A stretch of DNA of 64,000 nt. Origin: Botrimarina colliarenosi (GTDB taxonomy: Bacteria > Planctomycetota > Planctomycetia > Pirellulales > Lacipirellulaceae). Under the pieces are notes generated by a model. That model had not been told where the DNA came from. It saw only the letters and a program-made list of their open reading frames with translations, and ran no database searches. A program made the translations under genes and the position numbers. The stretch lies in assembly GCF_007859955.1 (NCBI RefSeq), contig NZ_SJPR01000003.1, positions 355,496-419,495 on the forward strand, written 5' to 3'. Below are positions 26,542 through 35,717 of the stretch, piece after piece (the stretch's first letter is position 1; the number at the start of each line of letters is the position of its first letter).

Positions 26542-26960
26542 GTTTCGCTCGACGCGAGCGGTCTAAACCAGGCATCGTATTAAAGGAGTTTCACACAAAA
26601 AATAAAGAACCCGCCACGCCGGAGCGATGACGGGTCCTCATAGTGTCCAGCAACCGGCCTGAGGGCGGGTCACCGGAGCAACTTGGTCGTTCTCCTTTGT
26701 ACCCCCTCAAGCCTGGTCGGTCAAACGACATCGGGGGCTCTCGCATCTCTCTTAGCGACCGCGCGACCTCTCCGCGCGGATGGCGGATCGAAACTTCGCC
26801 AATCGACGCGTTGGCGCGGCTAGCTATCGCCACATCTAGGCAAACCCCGGCAGCCATCAGCGGCCACGGGGCCCGCCGAAGGTGCGTCCGCAGTTGTCGT
26901 CGGCTTGTCGAAAGGCCAAACACCTTCGTTCCCTTTCCTTTCACTAAGACGAGATCCGCA
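26542..26960. other. Gene-free stretch with a minus-strand terminator-like hairpin
   Basis: The hairpin ACCCGCCA (26609-26616)/TGACGGGT (26628-26635) is followed on the minus strand by a T-rich run, so it could end a leftward transcript. The frame open upstream of the J-domain gene continues through here but lacks a start signal and has Arg/Ser-rich, non-coding character. Confidence 0.35.
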
Positions 26961-28028
26961 ATGACCGTTGAAACCGCCTGCCAGGTCCTCGGCGTCAACC
27001 GAACCAGCCTCAACTGCGCGCTCCTGAAGACCGCATATCGAACGCTCGCCAAACGTCACCACCCCGACACGCCCGGCGGCGATCCAGCCCTGTTCCTAGA
27101 GGTCAATGAAGCCTTCGACACGCTCCAGGCGTTCTTGCGCGGCGAGGCGCTCAACCCCGTGACCCCGCCGAAGAAGTCGCTTTCACTGCAGTTAGGATCG
27201 ACTACCGCCACGCTACGGATCCCGGAGAACGTTTCGCCACAACGCACGCTCGAACACTTCAAGAAGGCCGGCGCAATCGACAAGAAGTGGCGGTTCTCTC
27301 ACATCGATCGTGACGACCAGACGTTCGTGCCCCGTTCGTGGGACGACCCGGTCGGCGTGATGGGGCTCAAGACCACCGACGCGATCGTCTGCTTCGACCC
27401 GCTAGAAGTCGAAAGGGTCCGGACACTACGTTTCCGGGCGCTGGAAGGTCGTGAGGGGACGCCGAAGCCGCCCCCCCGTGTGGACACCTTGCAGAGGATG
27501 TCGGTGGAACTTCCCGCCATCGAGGCCGCTTTGGCGTCGGCCGAAACTTACAAGATCGCGAACGGGTTCCCGCTCTACGAGAACGACAAGGAGGGCAGGG
27601 AACGGGCCGGACGGACCTGGGACCTTTGCTACCGCCGCGTTTACCGCGACTTCTCTGCAATCCAAGTCAGGATTCTCAACGCGGCAGATGAACTCGTCGG
27701 CGAGTACCGCTTCGATGTCAACCCGCGGGCCGTCACAAGCACCGAGCGGGTCCACGGACGCAGCGACGCCAAGATAGCCGTCGCCGGCGCGTACAGAAGC
27801 GAAGGTCCGAACCTCATCGGTGATGGATGGAATAACGATCGAGACCTCGAACCGTATTCGTCCGACTCGCTTTTAACGAAGTGGGTCCCGCTCGAGAAGT
27901 ACGAAAAAAGCCGGTACTACAAGCTGTTGCAAGAAGGGATCGGCGGTCGCCACTCGAAGCCCGCTCTCGAAGCTGGCGACCAGCTGCACGCGATAGGCCA
28001 GCAGCAACGCCGTTTGTCGGCCGGTTAG
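26961..28028 (+). CDS. J-domain (DnaJ-like) protein of the element
   Basis: A 355-residue protein with an N-terminal J domain: LGVNRTSLNCALLKTAYRTL and LAKRHHPDTPGG with the HPD tripeptide near residue 34, and FLEVNEAFDTLQAF. The rest (about 70-355) is element-specific, with basic and aromatic segments, and lacks the Gly/Phe and zinc-finger regions of true DnaJ. J domains stimulate Hsp70 ATPase, so it may recruit host DnaK to the replication or transfer machinery. I start it at ATG 26961; the longer open frame upstream is not supported. Confidence 0.75.
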   Translation: MTVETACQVLGVNRTSLNCALLKTAYRTLAKRHHPDTPGGDPALFLEVNEAFDTLQAFLRGEALNPVTPPKKSLSLQLGSTTATLRIPENVSPQRTLEHFKKAGAIDKKWRFSHIDRDDQTFVPRSWDDPVGVMGLKTTDAIVCFDPLEVERVRTLRFRALEGREGTPKPPPRVDTLQRMSVELPAIEAALASAETYKIANGFPLYENDKEGRERAGRTWDLCYRRVYRDFSAIQVRILNAADELVGEYRFDVNPRAVTSTERVHGRSDAKIAVAGAYRSEGPNLIGDGWNNDRDLEPYSSDSLLTKWVPLEKYEKSRYYKLLQEGIGGRHSKPALEAGDQLHAIGQQQRRLSAG

Positions 28029-28059
28029 TCCCTCCGTTTTGTCCCCAAGGAGACCTCTG

Positions 28060-28341
28060 ATGGTCGCCCTCTGCTTCCGGCGGGTCCGCCAGCTGCTGTG
28101 GTGGTGCCTGCACCAATCCCTATTCGTGCTTTGTGAGGTCACAACCCTCCAAGTGCTGTTTCTCACCCCGGCCGTGCTAACGCTGCTCTGGCTCCCAACC
28201 CTGTTCGAGCCACAGCAGTCATCCGCCGACGACAACCAACAAACCCAAGCCTCCCACTCTGCCCCGACTCTGACGGACATCCTTCACATCTTTCAGCCCC
28301 CAAACTCCGACTGCGAGCCGAATCATGTCGCGAACCCCTAA
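28060..28341 (+). CDS. Small membrane protein upstream of the coupling gene
   Basis: A 93-residue protein starting at ATG 28060 with an AAGGAG site. Residues about 8-45 form a hydrophobic stretch (LLWWCLHQSLFVLCEV ... LFLTPAVLTLLW), probably one or two membrane helices, followed by a polar C-terminus. It precedes the coupling gene, and the next small frame overlaps its end. It may be an accessory membrane component of conjugation; no family was recognised. Confidence 0.55.
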   Translation: MVALCFRRVRQLLWWCLHQSLFVLCEVTTLQVLFLTPAVLTLLWLPTLFEPQQSSADDNQQTQASHSAPTLTDILHIFQPPNSDCEPNHVANP

Positions 28342-28558
28342 GAAGGAAGTGTGGCCGCCGCCCACTGCACCGCCAAGTCGTTTCAATGGTGGGCCCGGCG
28401 AGTGCCGGGCCCACCCCTTGTACGGCCCGCTTTACCGCTTCGACCCCATCACCTACCCAGTCTCGGTCCCCGGCACGAACGACAGTCCGTCACTCCCACC
28501 CCAAACCGACCATCCCGACAGCGATGGTGGGGGCAAGCGAGGAGGGAGCCGACGGTGA
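28325..28558 (+). CDS. Small Pro-rich hypothetical protein
   Basis: A 77-residue frame starting at ATG 28325, overlapping the previous gene by 17 bp and overlapping the GTG of the coupling gene at its stop (28555-28558). The tight overlaps on both sides support translation. The product is rich in Pro and Gly, with no recognisable domain. Confidence 0.45.
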   Translation: MSRTPKKEVWPPPTAPPSRFNGGPGECRAHPLYGPLYRFDPITYPVSVPGTNDSPSLPPQTDHPDSDGGGKRGGSRR

Positions 28559-30435
28559 ACAACTTCGGACCCCGCGTCATCGTCAACATCCTGGCCGGCG
28601 TGCTGGCCTGCTTCTTGTGGATGCGGTTCGCCCAGCCCTTCTGGCGGGGGACGCCGTGGGAAGAGATGACCGCCCACTTGGGCGCCATCGCCTGGGCGAT
28701 CGGGCTCCTCTACCCGCTGTCTTACGTTATCCCGACGCTGCGGCGCCGCCTAAGACTGCCGTTCATCTTACCCGCCTCGGCCTTGGTCGCCTTGATCGGG
28801 TTCTGGCAGATCGGCCAGGAATTCGGCCGGGAGCAGGCGAGGCTGCTGAGCCAAACCTGCTTTATTCCCGCTGTCTTGCTCGCCGGCCCGCTGCTGGTGA
28901 GCAGCGTCTCCCACCAAATCTGGCTGAGCCGCTGGTTCCGCGAGGTCTTCCGCTTCGGCGACGGCGACAACGCCCGCTGGTCGACGCGTTCGGATTACAA
29001 CGCCCGGGAGATGCCGATGCCCCGCACATGGAACGGCGGCCTCGGCTGGACCGACCGCATCCTGCTGGGCGTCACGACGTTCCGCCACGACGTCTCTCCA
29101 CGCCTCGTCTGGCTAACCCCAAGCGTTCACCTCTACACGGTAGGAATGAGCAACTCCGGCAAGTCAGCGACCGCCCAGTGGCCCAACTACGCGATCTACG
29201 GTGGGGCGGCGCTGATCGTGGATATGAAGGGGGAGCACGCCCTGATGACGGCGAAACGCCGCGCAGAATTAGGTGAAGTGACGATCGCCAACCCGCTGGG
29301 CGTGCACGGCCTTCCCAGTTGTCAGTGCAATCTGCTGGCGGGCATCGACGAGACGACCGACGAAGGGCGTCGGCAGATCTCCGAGATCGGCAAAGCGATC
29401 GTCATCCCCGAGGACAACACCCACACCGGCACTCACTTCTCCGACAACGCCAAGACGCTCCTCGACGCGGTGAACACCTGGGTCTGCCACACGCAACCGG
29501 AAGAGACGCGCAACCTCGTGACGAGCTACCGCCTGATCAACTCGCAGGACCCGGCCACCGGCGTCTATGACCCCGCTGTCTGGCTCGACCTGATGGCGGA
29601 GATGAGCGAGTGCCCGCTGGGCGTCTGTGCGATGGCCGCGAAACTGATGGACAACGCCGGCGACCGCGAGGGGGGGTCTTTTCTCACCACCCTCTCGAAG
29701 TCCATCAAATTCATGGCCCCCGCAGGGATGCAGCACTTCCTCTCGGGGGTGACCAATCCGCTGCGCGACCTGCCGACCAAAGCGAAGGCGAAGCCCACCT
29801 TCTACGTCGTTGTCGGCCTGGGCAACGAGATCGACTATAGCCGCTACATCCGATTGATGGTGGCGATGGGCGTCTACTACTTGCGGGAAGACTACCGCCG
29901 CACCGGGCAGGCGGCTTACCCCAAGCCGCTGATCGGACTGGACGAGTACGCCCTGTACGCCAAGGGGCTCGACTGCATCACAACCGGCTTCGGCAACCTC
30001 CGCGAGGTGGCGACCCTCTGGGTCTGCACGCAAAAGAACTCGATGGTCCGTGAGGTGATCAAGTCGGGTCTCGACCTGTTGCTCCAGAACTCGACCGTGC
30101 AAGTGTTCGGCGTCGCCAATGACGACGACGACATGGCCGCTTGGGTCTCCAACCACCTCGGCCAGCACGTCGTCCGCAAGAAGAAGGGGCCCGGCATCTG
30201 GTCCAAGGAGATCCAGAGAGAGAAGCAACCGCTGATGACCCGCCGGGCCGTGCAAGACACGCTCCGCCAGCACTCCGCCAACCAGTTCATTTTCCCGGCC
30301 GACGGCGGCCCGCCGATGTGGCTTCACCGCCGAGCGTACAAGCGATTCAAGATCGGCGGCAAGCAAGTCTTCAAGGCCTTCAACCTGGCCGGCGTCTACG
30401 ACAATGTTGACCCGAAGAAAGGAAAGCCCAAATGA
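28555..30435 (+). CDS. VirD4/TraG-type coupling protein with membrane domain
   Basis: A 626-residue conjugative coupling ATPase of the inner membrane. Several N-terminal transmembrane segments lie in residues 1-125 (for example VIVNILAGVLACFLWMRF and a second pair around 40-70). The motor domain has Walker A GMSNSGKSAT near 196-205, FFVVGLGNEIDYSRY-like strands, and Walker B LIGLDEYALYA near 460. It would pump relaxase-bound DNA from the relaxase encoded 1.6 kb downstream. GTG 28555 after GGAGGG was chosen because it overlaps the previous stop. It is much longer than the coupling ATPase of element A, mainly through the membrane part. Confidence 0.9.
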   Translation: MNNFGPRVIVNILAGVLACFLWMRFAQPFWRGTPWEEMTAHLGAIAWAIGLLYPLSYVIPTLRRRLRLPFILPASALVALIGFWQIGQEFGREQARLLSQTCFIPAVLLAGPLLVSSVSHQIWLSRWFREVFRFGDGDNARWSTRSDYNAREMPMPRTWNGGLGWTDRILLGVTTFRHDVSPRLVWLTPSVHLYTVGMSNSGKSATAQWPNYAIYGGAALIVDMKGEHALMTAKRRAELGEVTIANPLGVHGLPSCQCNLLAGIDETTDEGRRQISEIGKAIVIPEDNTHTGTHFSDNAKTLLDAVNTWVCHTQPEETRNLVTSYRLINSQDPATGVYDPAVWLDLMAEMSECPLGVCAMAAKLMDNAGDREGGSFLTTLSKSIKFMAPAGMQHFLSGVTNPLRDLPTKAKAKPTFYVVVGLGNEIDYSRYIRLMVAMGVYYLREDYRRTGQAAYPKPLIGLDEYALYAKGLDCITTGFGNLREVATLWVCTQKNSMVREVIKSGLDLLLQNSTVQVFGVANDDDDMAAWVSNHLGQHVVRKKKGPGIWSKEIQREKQPLMTRRAVQDTLRQHSANQFIFPADGGPPMWLHRRAYKRFKIGGKQVFKAFNLAGVYDNVDPKKGKPK

Positions 30436-30938
30436 AACCCGGCGCCAGCTACCCCTCGCCCAGCCATCCCGTTTCCTACTCGGGCCCCCCCCAGGCGTTC
30501 TCCCACGTCCAGAAGATCGGTCCCGAGTTCAATGACGCTGCTTCGGGTAGTCGAGAGAAGCGTGCGACGGATGCGCTCAGGCCGCACGCTCCCGACTTGA
30601 AGAAGGATTTTAGCAAGGCCCACGAAGGGCCTCGTGAGGAGGTCGGCAAACCGACTCTGCACCACATCCTCATCCCTTCGGGAGAGGTGGTGGCCGCCGT
30701 CCACGCCCAGCACGACCGCGAGAAGCTCCAACGCAATCAGGAGAAGGACCGGCAGATGAAGGCGTGGCGAGAAGCCGCGATCACCACCAGCCGCACGTTC
30801 AATACCAGAGCCCTGGCCCCGATGCATCTACGCGAGACCGTCACCCCCGAGGTCTTCTTGAAAGCGGCCCGGCAAGCGGCCCTGAAGCGACGGCTGCAGC
30901 AGAAGCAAGAACAAGCCCATGAGGATCACGAAAGATAA
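30432..30938 (+). CDS. Hypothetical transfer-region protein
   Basis: A 168-residue basic, soluble protein that I do not recognise. It overlaps the coupling gene by 4 bp (ATGA), so the two are translated together. The first half is Pro/Ser-rich and probably disordered; the second half (LHHILIPSGEVVAAVHAQHD onward) becomes a charged helix, ending in a Gln/Glu/His-rich tail. Coupling to the VirD4-type gene suggests a role in substrate docking, by position only. Confidence 0.6.
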   Translation: MKPGASYPSPSHPVSYSGPPQAFSHVQKIGPEFNDAASGSREKRATDALRPHAPDLKKDFSKAHEGPREEVGKPTLHHILIPSGEVVAAVHAQHDREKLQRNQEKDRQMKAWREAAITTSRTFNTRALAPMHLRETVTPEVFLKAARQAALKRRLQQKQEQAHEDHER

Positions 30939-31315
30939 TGTTTGCCAACCATGCGCAAATCGCGATAGGGTCGAGAATGGACACGCTCAACGAACAAGAG
31001 ATCGAGACGCTTCTCCTTCGCGAAGCGCGACAAGTGCCGCTCCCGACAGGCGGCTTCAACGAAGTCACCGCAACACGCCACCACTGGCTGGCGGTTGAAG
31101 AGCTCGTGAGGGACTACGGCTGGTCGCTGGAAAGCCTGGGCCGCCTCGTCTTCGAAGACCAAAGGGCGACCGGCGCCGACTTCCATGCCTGCTTTTGTCG
31201 CGTCGTCGCCTACGTCCTGGCCGACGCCCGCCATGTCCTCGGCGAGACCGTCGAAAGGCCCAGCCGCCTGCCGCTGCTGCCGAGTGGCTATCAGCCCCGC
31301 GAGTCGGCCGTCTAG
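30938..31315 (+). CDS. Hypothetical transfer-region protein
   Basis: A 125-residue protein whose ATG at 30938 overlaps the previous stop (TAATG). It is predicted soluble and helical (QEIETLLLREARQVPL, WLAVEELVRDYGWSLESLGR), with a Cys-containing middle (FHACFCRVVAYVLADA). An in-frame ATG at 30977 is an alternative start. No family was recognised; the tight operon context suggests a function in DNA processing or transfer. Confidence 0.55.
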   Translation: MFANHAQIAIGSRMDTLNEQEIETLLLREARQVPLPTGGFNEVTATRHHWLAVEELVRDYGWSLESLGRLVFEDQRATGADFHACFCRVVAYVLADARHVLGETVERPSRLPLLPSGYQPRESAV

Positions 31316-31369
31316 ATCAGACACTCAAGCCGCTTCCTCTTTCTCCTATCGCCACCGGAGCCAACCGCG

Positions 31370-31870
31370 ATGCCAACCGCCATGCCAACCGTCGAAGCCG
31401 CCCGAGAGGCGCTGATCGCCATCCGCGACCCGCTGCTGGAAGAAAAGACGCAGCTCGCCCGCCAGCTCATCCGGATCGAGGCCGACCTCGCCCCGATCGA
31501 ATCGGCCCTAGAAGCCCTCGATTGCGATGCGAGCAAGCCGGCCAAGCAGCGTGGCAAGTCAAAGAGCAAGAGCCCGCGCCAAGAGGACGTCCGCAAGGTG
31601 ATGCTGCAGCTCGTAGCGGCCAACCCGGGAATCGATCGTAGCGAGCTCGAAGAACTGACCAAGGACAAACTGAGGAACGAGCTAGGGTTCGACCTCAAGG
31701 GCTTCGCCAACCGCTCGAAAGAAGTCTTGTCAAAGAACGGCTTTGCGGTCGAGGCGAGTGGCGGGGTGTATCTCGCCGGTCATCCGGTAGCCGAATCGAA
31801 GAAGCCTCTTCTTAAGCCGGCAAGCGAATCAGTTGTGGACAGAACATTCGCTGCGGACGGTTTGCGTTGA
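31370..31870 (+). CDS. Coiled-coil/winged-helix-like element protein (paralogue of 2396-2848)
   Basis: A 166-residue protein with an N-terminal coiled-coil (about 10-55: LLEEKTQLARQLIRIEADLA), a Lys/Ser-rich linker and a compact C-terminal domain (EDVRKVMLQLVAANPG ... FDLKGFANRSKEVL ... GVYLAG). The C-terminal pattern matches the element-A protein at 2396-2848, supporting common descent of the elements. An ATG 12 bp downstream is an alternative start. It lies just before the candidate oriT, so it might be a relaxosome DNA-binding accessory. Confidence 0.6.
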   Translation: MPTAMPTVEAAREALIAIRDPLLEEKTQLARQLIRIEADLAPIESALEALDCDASKPAKQRGKSKSKSPRQEDVRKVMLQLVAANPGIDRSELEELTKDKLRNELGFDLKGFANRSKEVLSKNGFAVEASGGVYLAGHPVAESKKPLLKPASESVVDRTFAADGLR

Positions 31871-31893
31871 TTCGCAGGGAAGAATCAACGCAA
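31862..31893. other. Perfect 12-bp inverted repeat upstream of the relaxase (candidate oriT stem or terminator)
   Basis: TTGCGTTGATTC (31862-31873) pairs perfectly with GAATCAACGCAA (31882-31893) around an 8-base loop. It lies 165 bp upstream of the MobF relaxase start and overlaps the stop of the preceding gene. There is no T-run after it, so an origin-of-transfer stem is at least as likely as a terminator. The rest of 31894-32057 holds no gene. Confidence 0.4.
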
Positions 31894-32057
31894 GCTGGGC
31901 AGGCATAAGCACCGCTTAGGAGACGAGCCTATTCCTCAAACTGCAATTCTAAACCGTTCACATCATTCCCAGGAGCAACCGTAGTCGCTACCGCCCGACC
32001 TCAAGAGACCACCGAGCAAATCACGACCGCGCCTAAGAGTCAAGAGTAATCAACGCC

Positions 32058-34904
32058 ATGCTGATCGCCACGCAAGCCAAAAGCATAGAAGGGACGCAGA
32101 AGTACTTCGACACCGTGCTGTCGCAAGGGGACTACTACACCGGCGACAGCGAAGTGGGCGGCGAGTTCCACGGCAAGCTCGCCGAGCTGCTCGGCGTGGC
32201 GGGCCAACAGGCGACCCGCTCGGCCTTCGGCCAACTGCTGAGGGGCCACCACCCAGAGACCGGCAAGAAGCTGATCCAAAGGCTGCGAGCCGATCGCCGG
32301 CCGGGGATGGACCTCACCTTCAGCACGCCTAAGTCGTTGAGCATCCTCTTCGCCACCACCAAGGACGAGCGTCTACTCGACGCCTTACGTGCGACCGTGA
32401 GAGAGACGATTGAGAAGGACGTAGAGCCGCTGATGGCCAGGCGGGTCCGCTCGGGGGAGAAGGCCGCGTCGAAAGACAAGACGCTCACCGGCAACCTCAT
32501 CTACGCCGACTTCTTGCACAAGACTTCCCGGCCGGTCGAGGGCCGGGTCGATTGCCACCTCCACATTCACGCCTTCGTGATGAACCTCACCGAATCGGGG
32601 GGCAAGTTCTATGCGGCTGAGATGGAAGAGATTGTCCGCCAACGAGCCTCACTACAAGCCAAGTTCGACGCCCGGCTCGCCCGCCGCCTGCAACGAGAAC
32701 TGGGCTACAAGGTCGAAAAGACCCGCTTCCTCCAGTCGGGCCGGATGAAAACCGGCTGGGAGATCAAAGGCGTCAGTCGCTCCACCATCGAGAAGTTCTC
32801 CCGCCGGACGCAGCAGATCGAAGAGTTCGCCGAAGAGCACGGCGTGCTGGGCGCCGACGAGAAAGGCCGGCTCGGGGTCCGCACTCGGGACAAGAAGGAG
32901 AAGGGGCTCTCGATGGAAGAGCTCCACCGGGAGTGGCGGTCGCGGCTGACCGCCGAAGAACTAGCGGCCCTCGAAGGGATGCACGCCGCGGCCCAGCAAG
33001 CCACGCAAGGGCGAGCCCTTGAGGGCAAGGCCGCCGAATCGGTCCGCTACTCCCTCGACCACCACCTCTACCGGCAATCCACCGTTGAAAAACAAGCGGT
33101 TATCGCGACCGCTTTAGAACACGGTTTAACGCTGACGCCCGAGGAGGTCGAAGCGGCCCTCGACAACGAAGAGGTCATCCAACGCAGCCGAGAGTTCCGC
33201 GGCGTCACCCGCGACTTCGTTACGACACGGGCCGTATTGGAGGCGGAGCGACGGATGATCGCCTTCGCCCGGGAAGGCCGCGGCACTCGGATGCCGATCG
33301 GCCGCGGCGAGTACAAATTCGAACGCCACTGGCTCAACCCCGACCAGAAGAGGGCCGTCACCAGCATCCTCGAGAGCCGCGACACCGTCATGGTCGTGGC
33401 CGGTGGGGCCGGGACGGGCAAGTCCACAACGCTCTCCGAACTGGGCAAAGCCCTGCATTCCTTCGGTCGCGAGCTGTTCGTCTTCGCCCCCAGCACTGGG
33501 GCTCGTGAGGTCCTCGAAGAGAAGGGGTTCGCCAACGCACAAACCACCGAGCACCTGCTCCGCAACGAGAAGCTCCACGAGTCGCTCCGAGACCAAGTGC
33601 TGCTGATCGACGAAGCGGGACTCGTCGATGTCCGCACGATGAACGGCGTCTTCGACATCGCAAAGAGCCACAACTGCCGCGTCGTCCTCTCCGGCGACAC
33701 CCGCCAGCACGGGCCGGTACGAACGGGGGAGGCGATGCGGATCCTGGAGCAAGAAGCGGGCCTCCACGTCGCCCGGATCGAGACGATCCAACGCCAGAAG
33801 GGCCACTACAAGGAAGCGATCGAACTGATCAGCCGGGGGCACGAGGTCGTCGACAAAGAGCGGGGCCGATCGGGCCTCGTGGCCGGCTTCGAGAAGCTCG
33901 ACCGGCTCGGCAAGGTCGTCGAGATCACGTCCAAGAACCGCTACGCCGTCCTCGCCGAGGAGTACCTCAAAGCCCCCAAAGGAAAGTCCCCGCTCGTCGT
34001 CGCACCGACGCACGCCGAGGGGCAAGCGGTCACCGGGCACATCCGCCACGGCCTGCGGAAGCGGGGGGCGATAGGGAAAGAAGACCGCGAATTCTTGCAA
34101 CTCACCTCGCTCAATCTCAGCGAAGCCCAGAAGACGCAGCGGGCGACCTATCTCCAGCCGGGCGTCGTCGTCCAGCTGCACCAGAACATTCGGGGGGGCT
34201 TCAAGAAGGGCGAACGCTACCGCGTTACCAAGGACGCGGCGGGCGAGCCCCAACTAACGCCGCTCGCAGGCGGCCCGGCGAAGCCGATCCCGTACCAGCA
34301 CCCTGACCGCTTCGAAGCGTACGCCGAGAACAAACTCGGTCTGGCGGTAGGCGACAAGGTCCGCTTCAGCCTTGGCGGCTCGTCGATCGACAAGCAGCAG
34401 CGGCGGATCAGCAACGGCCGTGTGGACGAGATCGCCGGCTTCGACAAGCAAGGAAACCTCCGCCTCAAGAGCGGCATGACGGTGGCGAGGGACTACGGGC
34501 ACCTCTGCCTGGGCTACGTCGTCACGAGCCACTCGGCCCAGGGCAAAGACGAGCGGCACGTCATCGCCGCGATGGGCTCCCAGTCGCTCCCCGCCATCAA
34601 CGCCCGACAGCTGTACGTCACCGCCAGCCGCGGCCGCGAAGACATCACGCTGTACGTCGACAACAAGGCCGCCGTCGTGCAGGCGATTCAGAACGCCGGC
34701 CGGCAGCTTTCCGCCACCGAGTTGGTGGGGTCGGCAGCCGTGCAGCGGGCAAGCCAACAGCGTCGGCAGCTACGCAGCCATCTCCGCTTGATCGAACGAG
34801 CCCGCGAATGGTGGCGGGCTCGGGTGGGAGGCCGCGACGCGACGCCGCAGCGACGCCATGTCCCCATCCATCTTCAACCGGCCCCGCAACTCGGCAGGAG
34901 TTAA
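32058..34904 (+). CDS. MobF (TrwC/TraI-type) conjugative relaxase-helicase
   Basis: A 948-residue relaxase. The N-terminal domain nicks oriT through a Tyr; the DYYTGD segment near residues 25-30 holds the likely Tyr pair. The metal-binding histidine motif is CHLHIHAFVMN near 165-176, and LTFSTPKSLSILF is the family signature near 92-104. The helicase half has Walker A GGAGTGKSTTL near 447-457, DEAGLVD near 518, and C-terminal SHSAQGKD ... LYVTASRGREDITLY. After transfer it would recircularise the strand. It is the only relaxase in the window. Confidence 0.92.
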   Translation: MLIATQAKSIEGTQKYFDTVLSQGDYYTGDSEVGGEFHGKLAELLGVAGQQATRSAFGQLLRGHHPETGKKLIQRLRADRRPGMDLTFSTPKSLSILFATTKDERLLDALRATVRETIEKDVEPLMARRVRSGEKAASKDKTLTGNLIYADFLHKTSRPVEGRVDCHLHIHAFVMNLTESGGKFYAAEMEEIVRQRASLQAKFDARLARRLQRELGYKVEKTRFLQSGRMKTGWEIKGVSRSTIEKFSRRTQQIEEFAEEHGVLGADEKGRLGVRTRDKKEKGLSMEELHREWRSRLTAEELAALEGMHAAAQQATQGRALEGKAAESVRYSLDHHLYRQSTVEKQAVIATALEHGLTLTPEEVEAALDNEEVIQRSREFRGVTRDFVTTRAVLEAERRMIAFAREGRGTRMPIGRGEYKFERHWLNPDQKRAVTSILESRDTVMVVAGGAGTGKSTTLSELGKALHSFGRELFVFAPSTGAREVLEEKGFANAQTTEHLLRNEKLHESLRDQVLLIDEAGLVDVRTMNGVFDIAKSHNCRVVLSGDTRQHGPVRTGEAMRILEQEAGLHVARIETIQRQKGHYKEAIELISRGHEVVDKERGRSGLVAGFEKLDRLGKVVEITSKNRYAVLAEEYLKAPKGKSPLVVAPTHAEGQAVTGHIRHGLRKRGAIGKEDREFLQLTSLNLSEAQKTQRATYLQPGVVVQLHQNIRGGFKKGERYRVTKDAAGEPQLTPLAGGPAKPIPYQHPDRFEAYAENKLGLAVGDKVRFSLGGSSIDKQQRRISNGRVDEIAGFDKQGNLRLKSGMTVARDYGHLCLGYVVTSHSAQGKDERHVIAAMGSQSLPAINARQLYVTASRGREDITLYVDNKAAVVQAIQNAGRQLSATELVGSAAVQRASQQRRQLRSHLRLIERAREWWRARVGGRDATPQRRHVPIHLQPAPQLGRS

Positions 34905-34907
34905 GAA

Positions 34908-35297
34908 ATGAGCCGTCTACCCTTCCCATCCAACGAGAACCACCACACGAGCGTCGCCTCCGCAACCGCCGACAAGGCCCCGTGGAAGCGGGTCAACCCG
35001 AGCGAGCCGCCGCCGATGATGTTCCAGGTGCAGCTGTGCGACGGGCGGGCCGTCAGCTACGCCTACTGCGACCTGCGTGAAATCCGTCAAAGGGACGCCG
35101 GCTACATCGAGCTGTGCCTATTGGGGATGGAGAAGACGCACGTCGCGGTGACCGGCCGCAACCTCACGGACCTGGCCAACCTCATCGCGGCCGGACGGAT
35201 CAAGTCGTTTGAAGAACTAGGGCCGCGGACGTTCGACCGGGCCGAATCGAGCCCGTCGATCGACAAGATCACCATCGAGACGCTGACGGGACACTGA
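34908..35297 (+). CDS. Hypothetical protein after the relaxase
   Basis: A 129-residue protein starting 3 bp after the relaxase stop (ATG 34908), so clearly co-translated. The first 30 residues look disordered; residues 36-90 form a beta-rich unit (FQVQLCDGRAVSYAYCDLRE, then YIELCLLGMEKTHVAVTGRN) followed by a helix. No family was recognised. Its placement suggests a relaxase accessory or regulator. Confidence 0.6.
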   Translation: MSRLPFPSNENHHTSVASATADKAPWKRVNPSEPPPMMFQVQLCDGRAVSYAYCDLREIRQRDAGYIELCLLGMEKTHVAVTGRNLTDLANLIAAGRIKSFEELGPRTFDRAESSPSIDKITIETLTGH

Positions 35298-35351
35298 TCT
35301 CACTGAGCAAACCGCGACCGCTACACCAGCATCTTAGGAGGGACCGAACCG

Positions 35352-35693
35352 ATGACCGGCCGCACGCTGCACGACGAAAAACTCATCTCACTCCGCGAGG
35401 TCCCCGACTTCCTGCCGACGCGGCGGGGAAAGAAGCTGCACATCTCAACGGTCCACCGCTGGGTCCAGAAGGGGGCCCGCGGCAAGGTGCTCGAATCGGT
35501 TTTGCTCGGCGGCGTCCGCTACACGAGTCTAGAGGCACTGGTACGTTTCATGACCACCAGCACCGTTGAGCTGACTGAAGTGCGACGCCAAGCAATCGTT
35601 ATGGATGAAGTAGAGAGACGCGGATTTCTAAATCCTCGACAACCCCGTTCAGAGATTCGTGGAAGGCAGACTGACAAGACTGATCGGCAATAG
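35352..35693 (+). CDS. DUF1580 family protein (element B)
   Basis: A 113-residue DUF1580 protein with the signature FLPTRRGKKLHISTVHRWVQ followed by KGARGKVLESVLLGGVRYTS. It is clearly homologous to 3148-3453 of element A, with a longer basic C-terminal tail (RRGFLNPRQPRSEIRGRQTD). ATG 35352 has AGGAGGG upstream. In A the gene abuts the integrase, whereas here a cargo gene is inserted between them. A DNA-binding role in excision control is likely by context. Confidence 0.75.
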   Translation: MTGRTLHDEKLISLREVPDFLPTRRGKKLHISTVHRWVQKGARGKVLESVLLGGVRYTSLEALVRFMTTSTVELTEVRRQAIVMDEVERRGFLNPRQPRSEIRGRQTDKTDRQ

Positions 35694-35717
35694 GCTGCAG
35701 ATGTTACTTATCGAGAG

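Noticed and set aside
26643-26960. N-terminal extension of the J-domain protein
   Set aside because: The extra 106 codons are Arg/Ser/Pro-rich and unlike the gene, and overlap a terminator-like hairpin; J-domain proteins normally start close to the J domain.
28351-28554. Upstream extension of the VirD4/TraG-type gene
   Set aside because: The added residues are Pro/Arg-rich and overlap a separate small frame; GTG 28555 has a good ribosome-binding site and begins directly before the first membrane helix.
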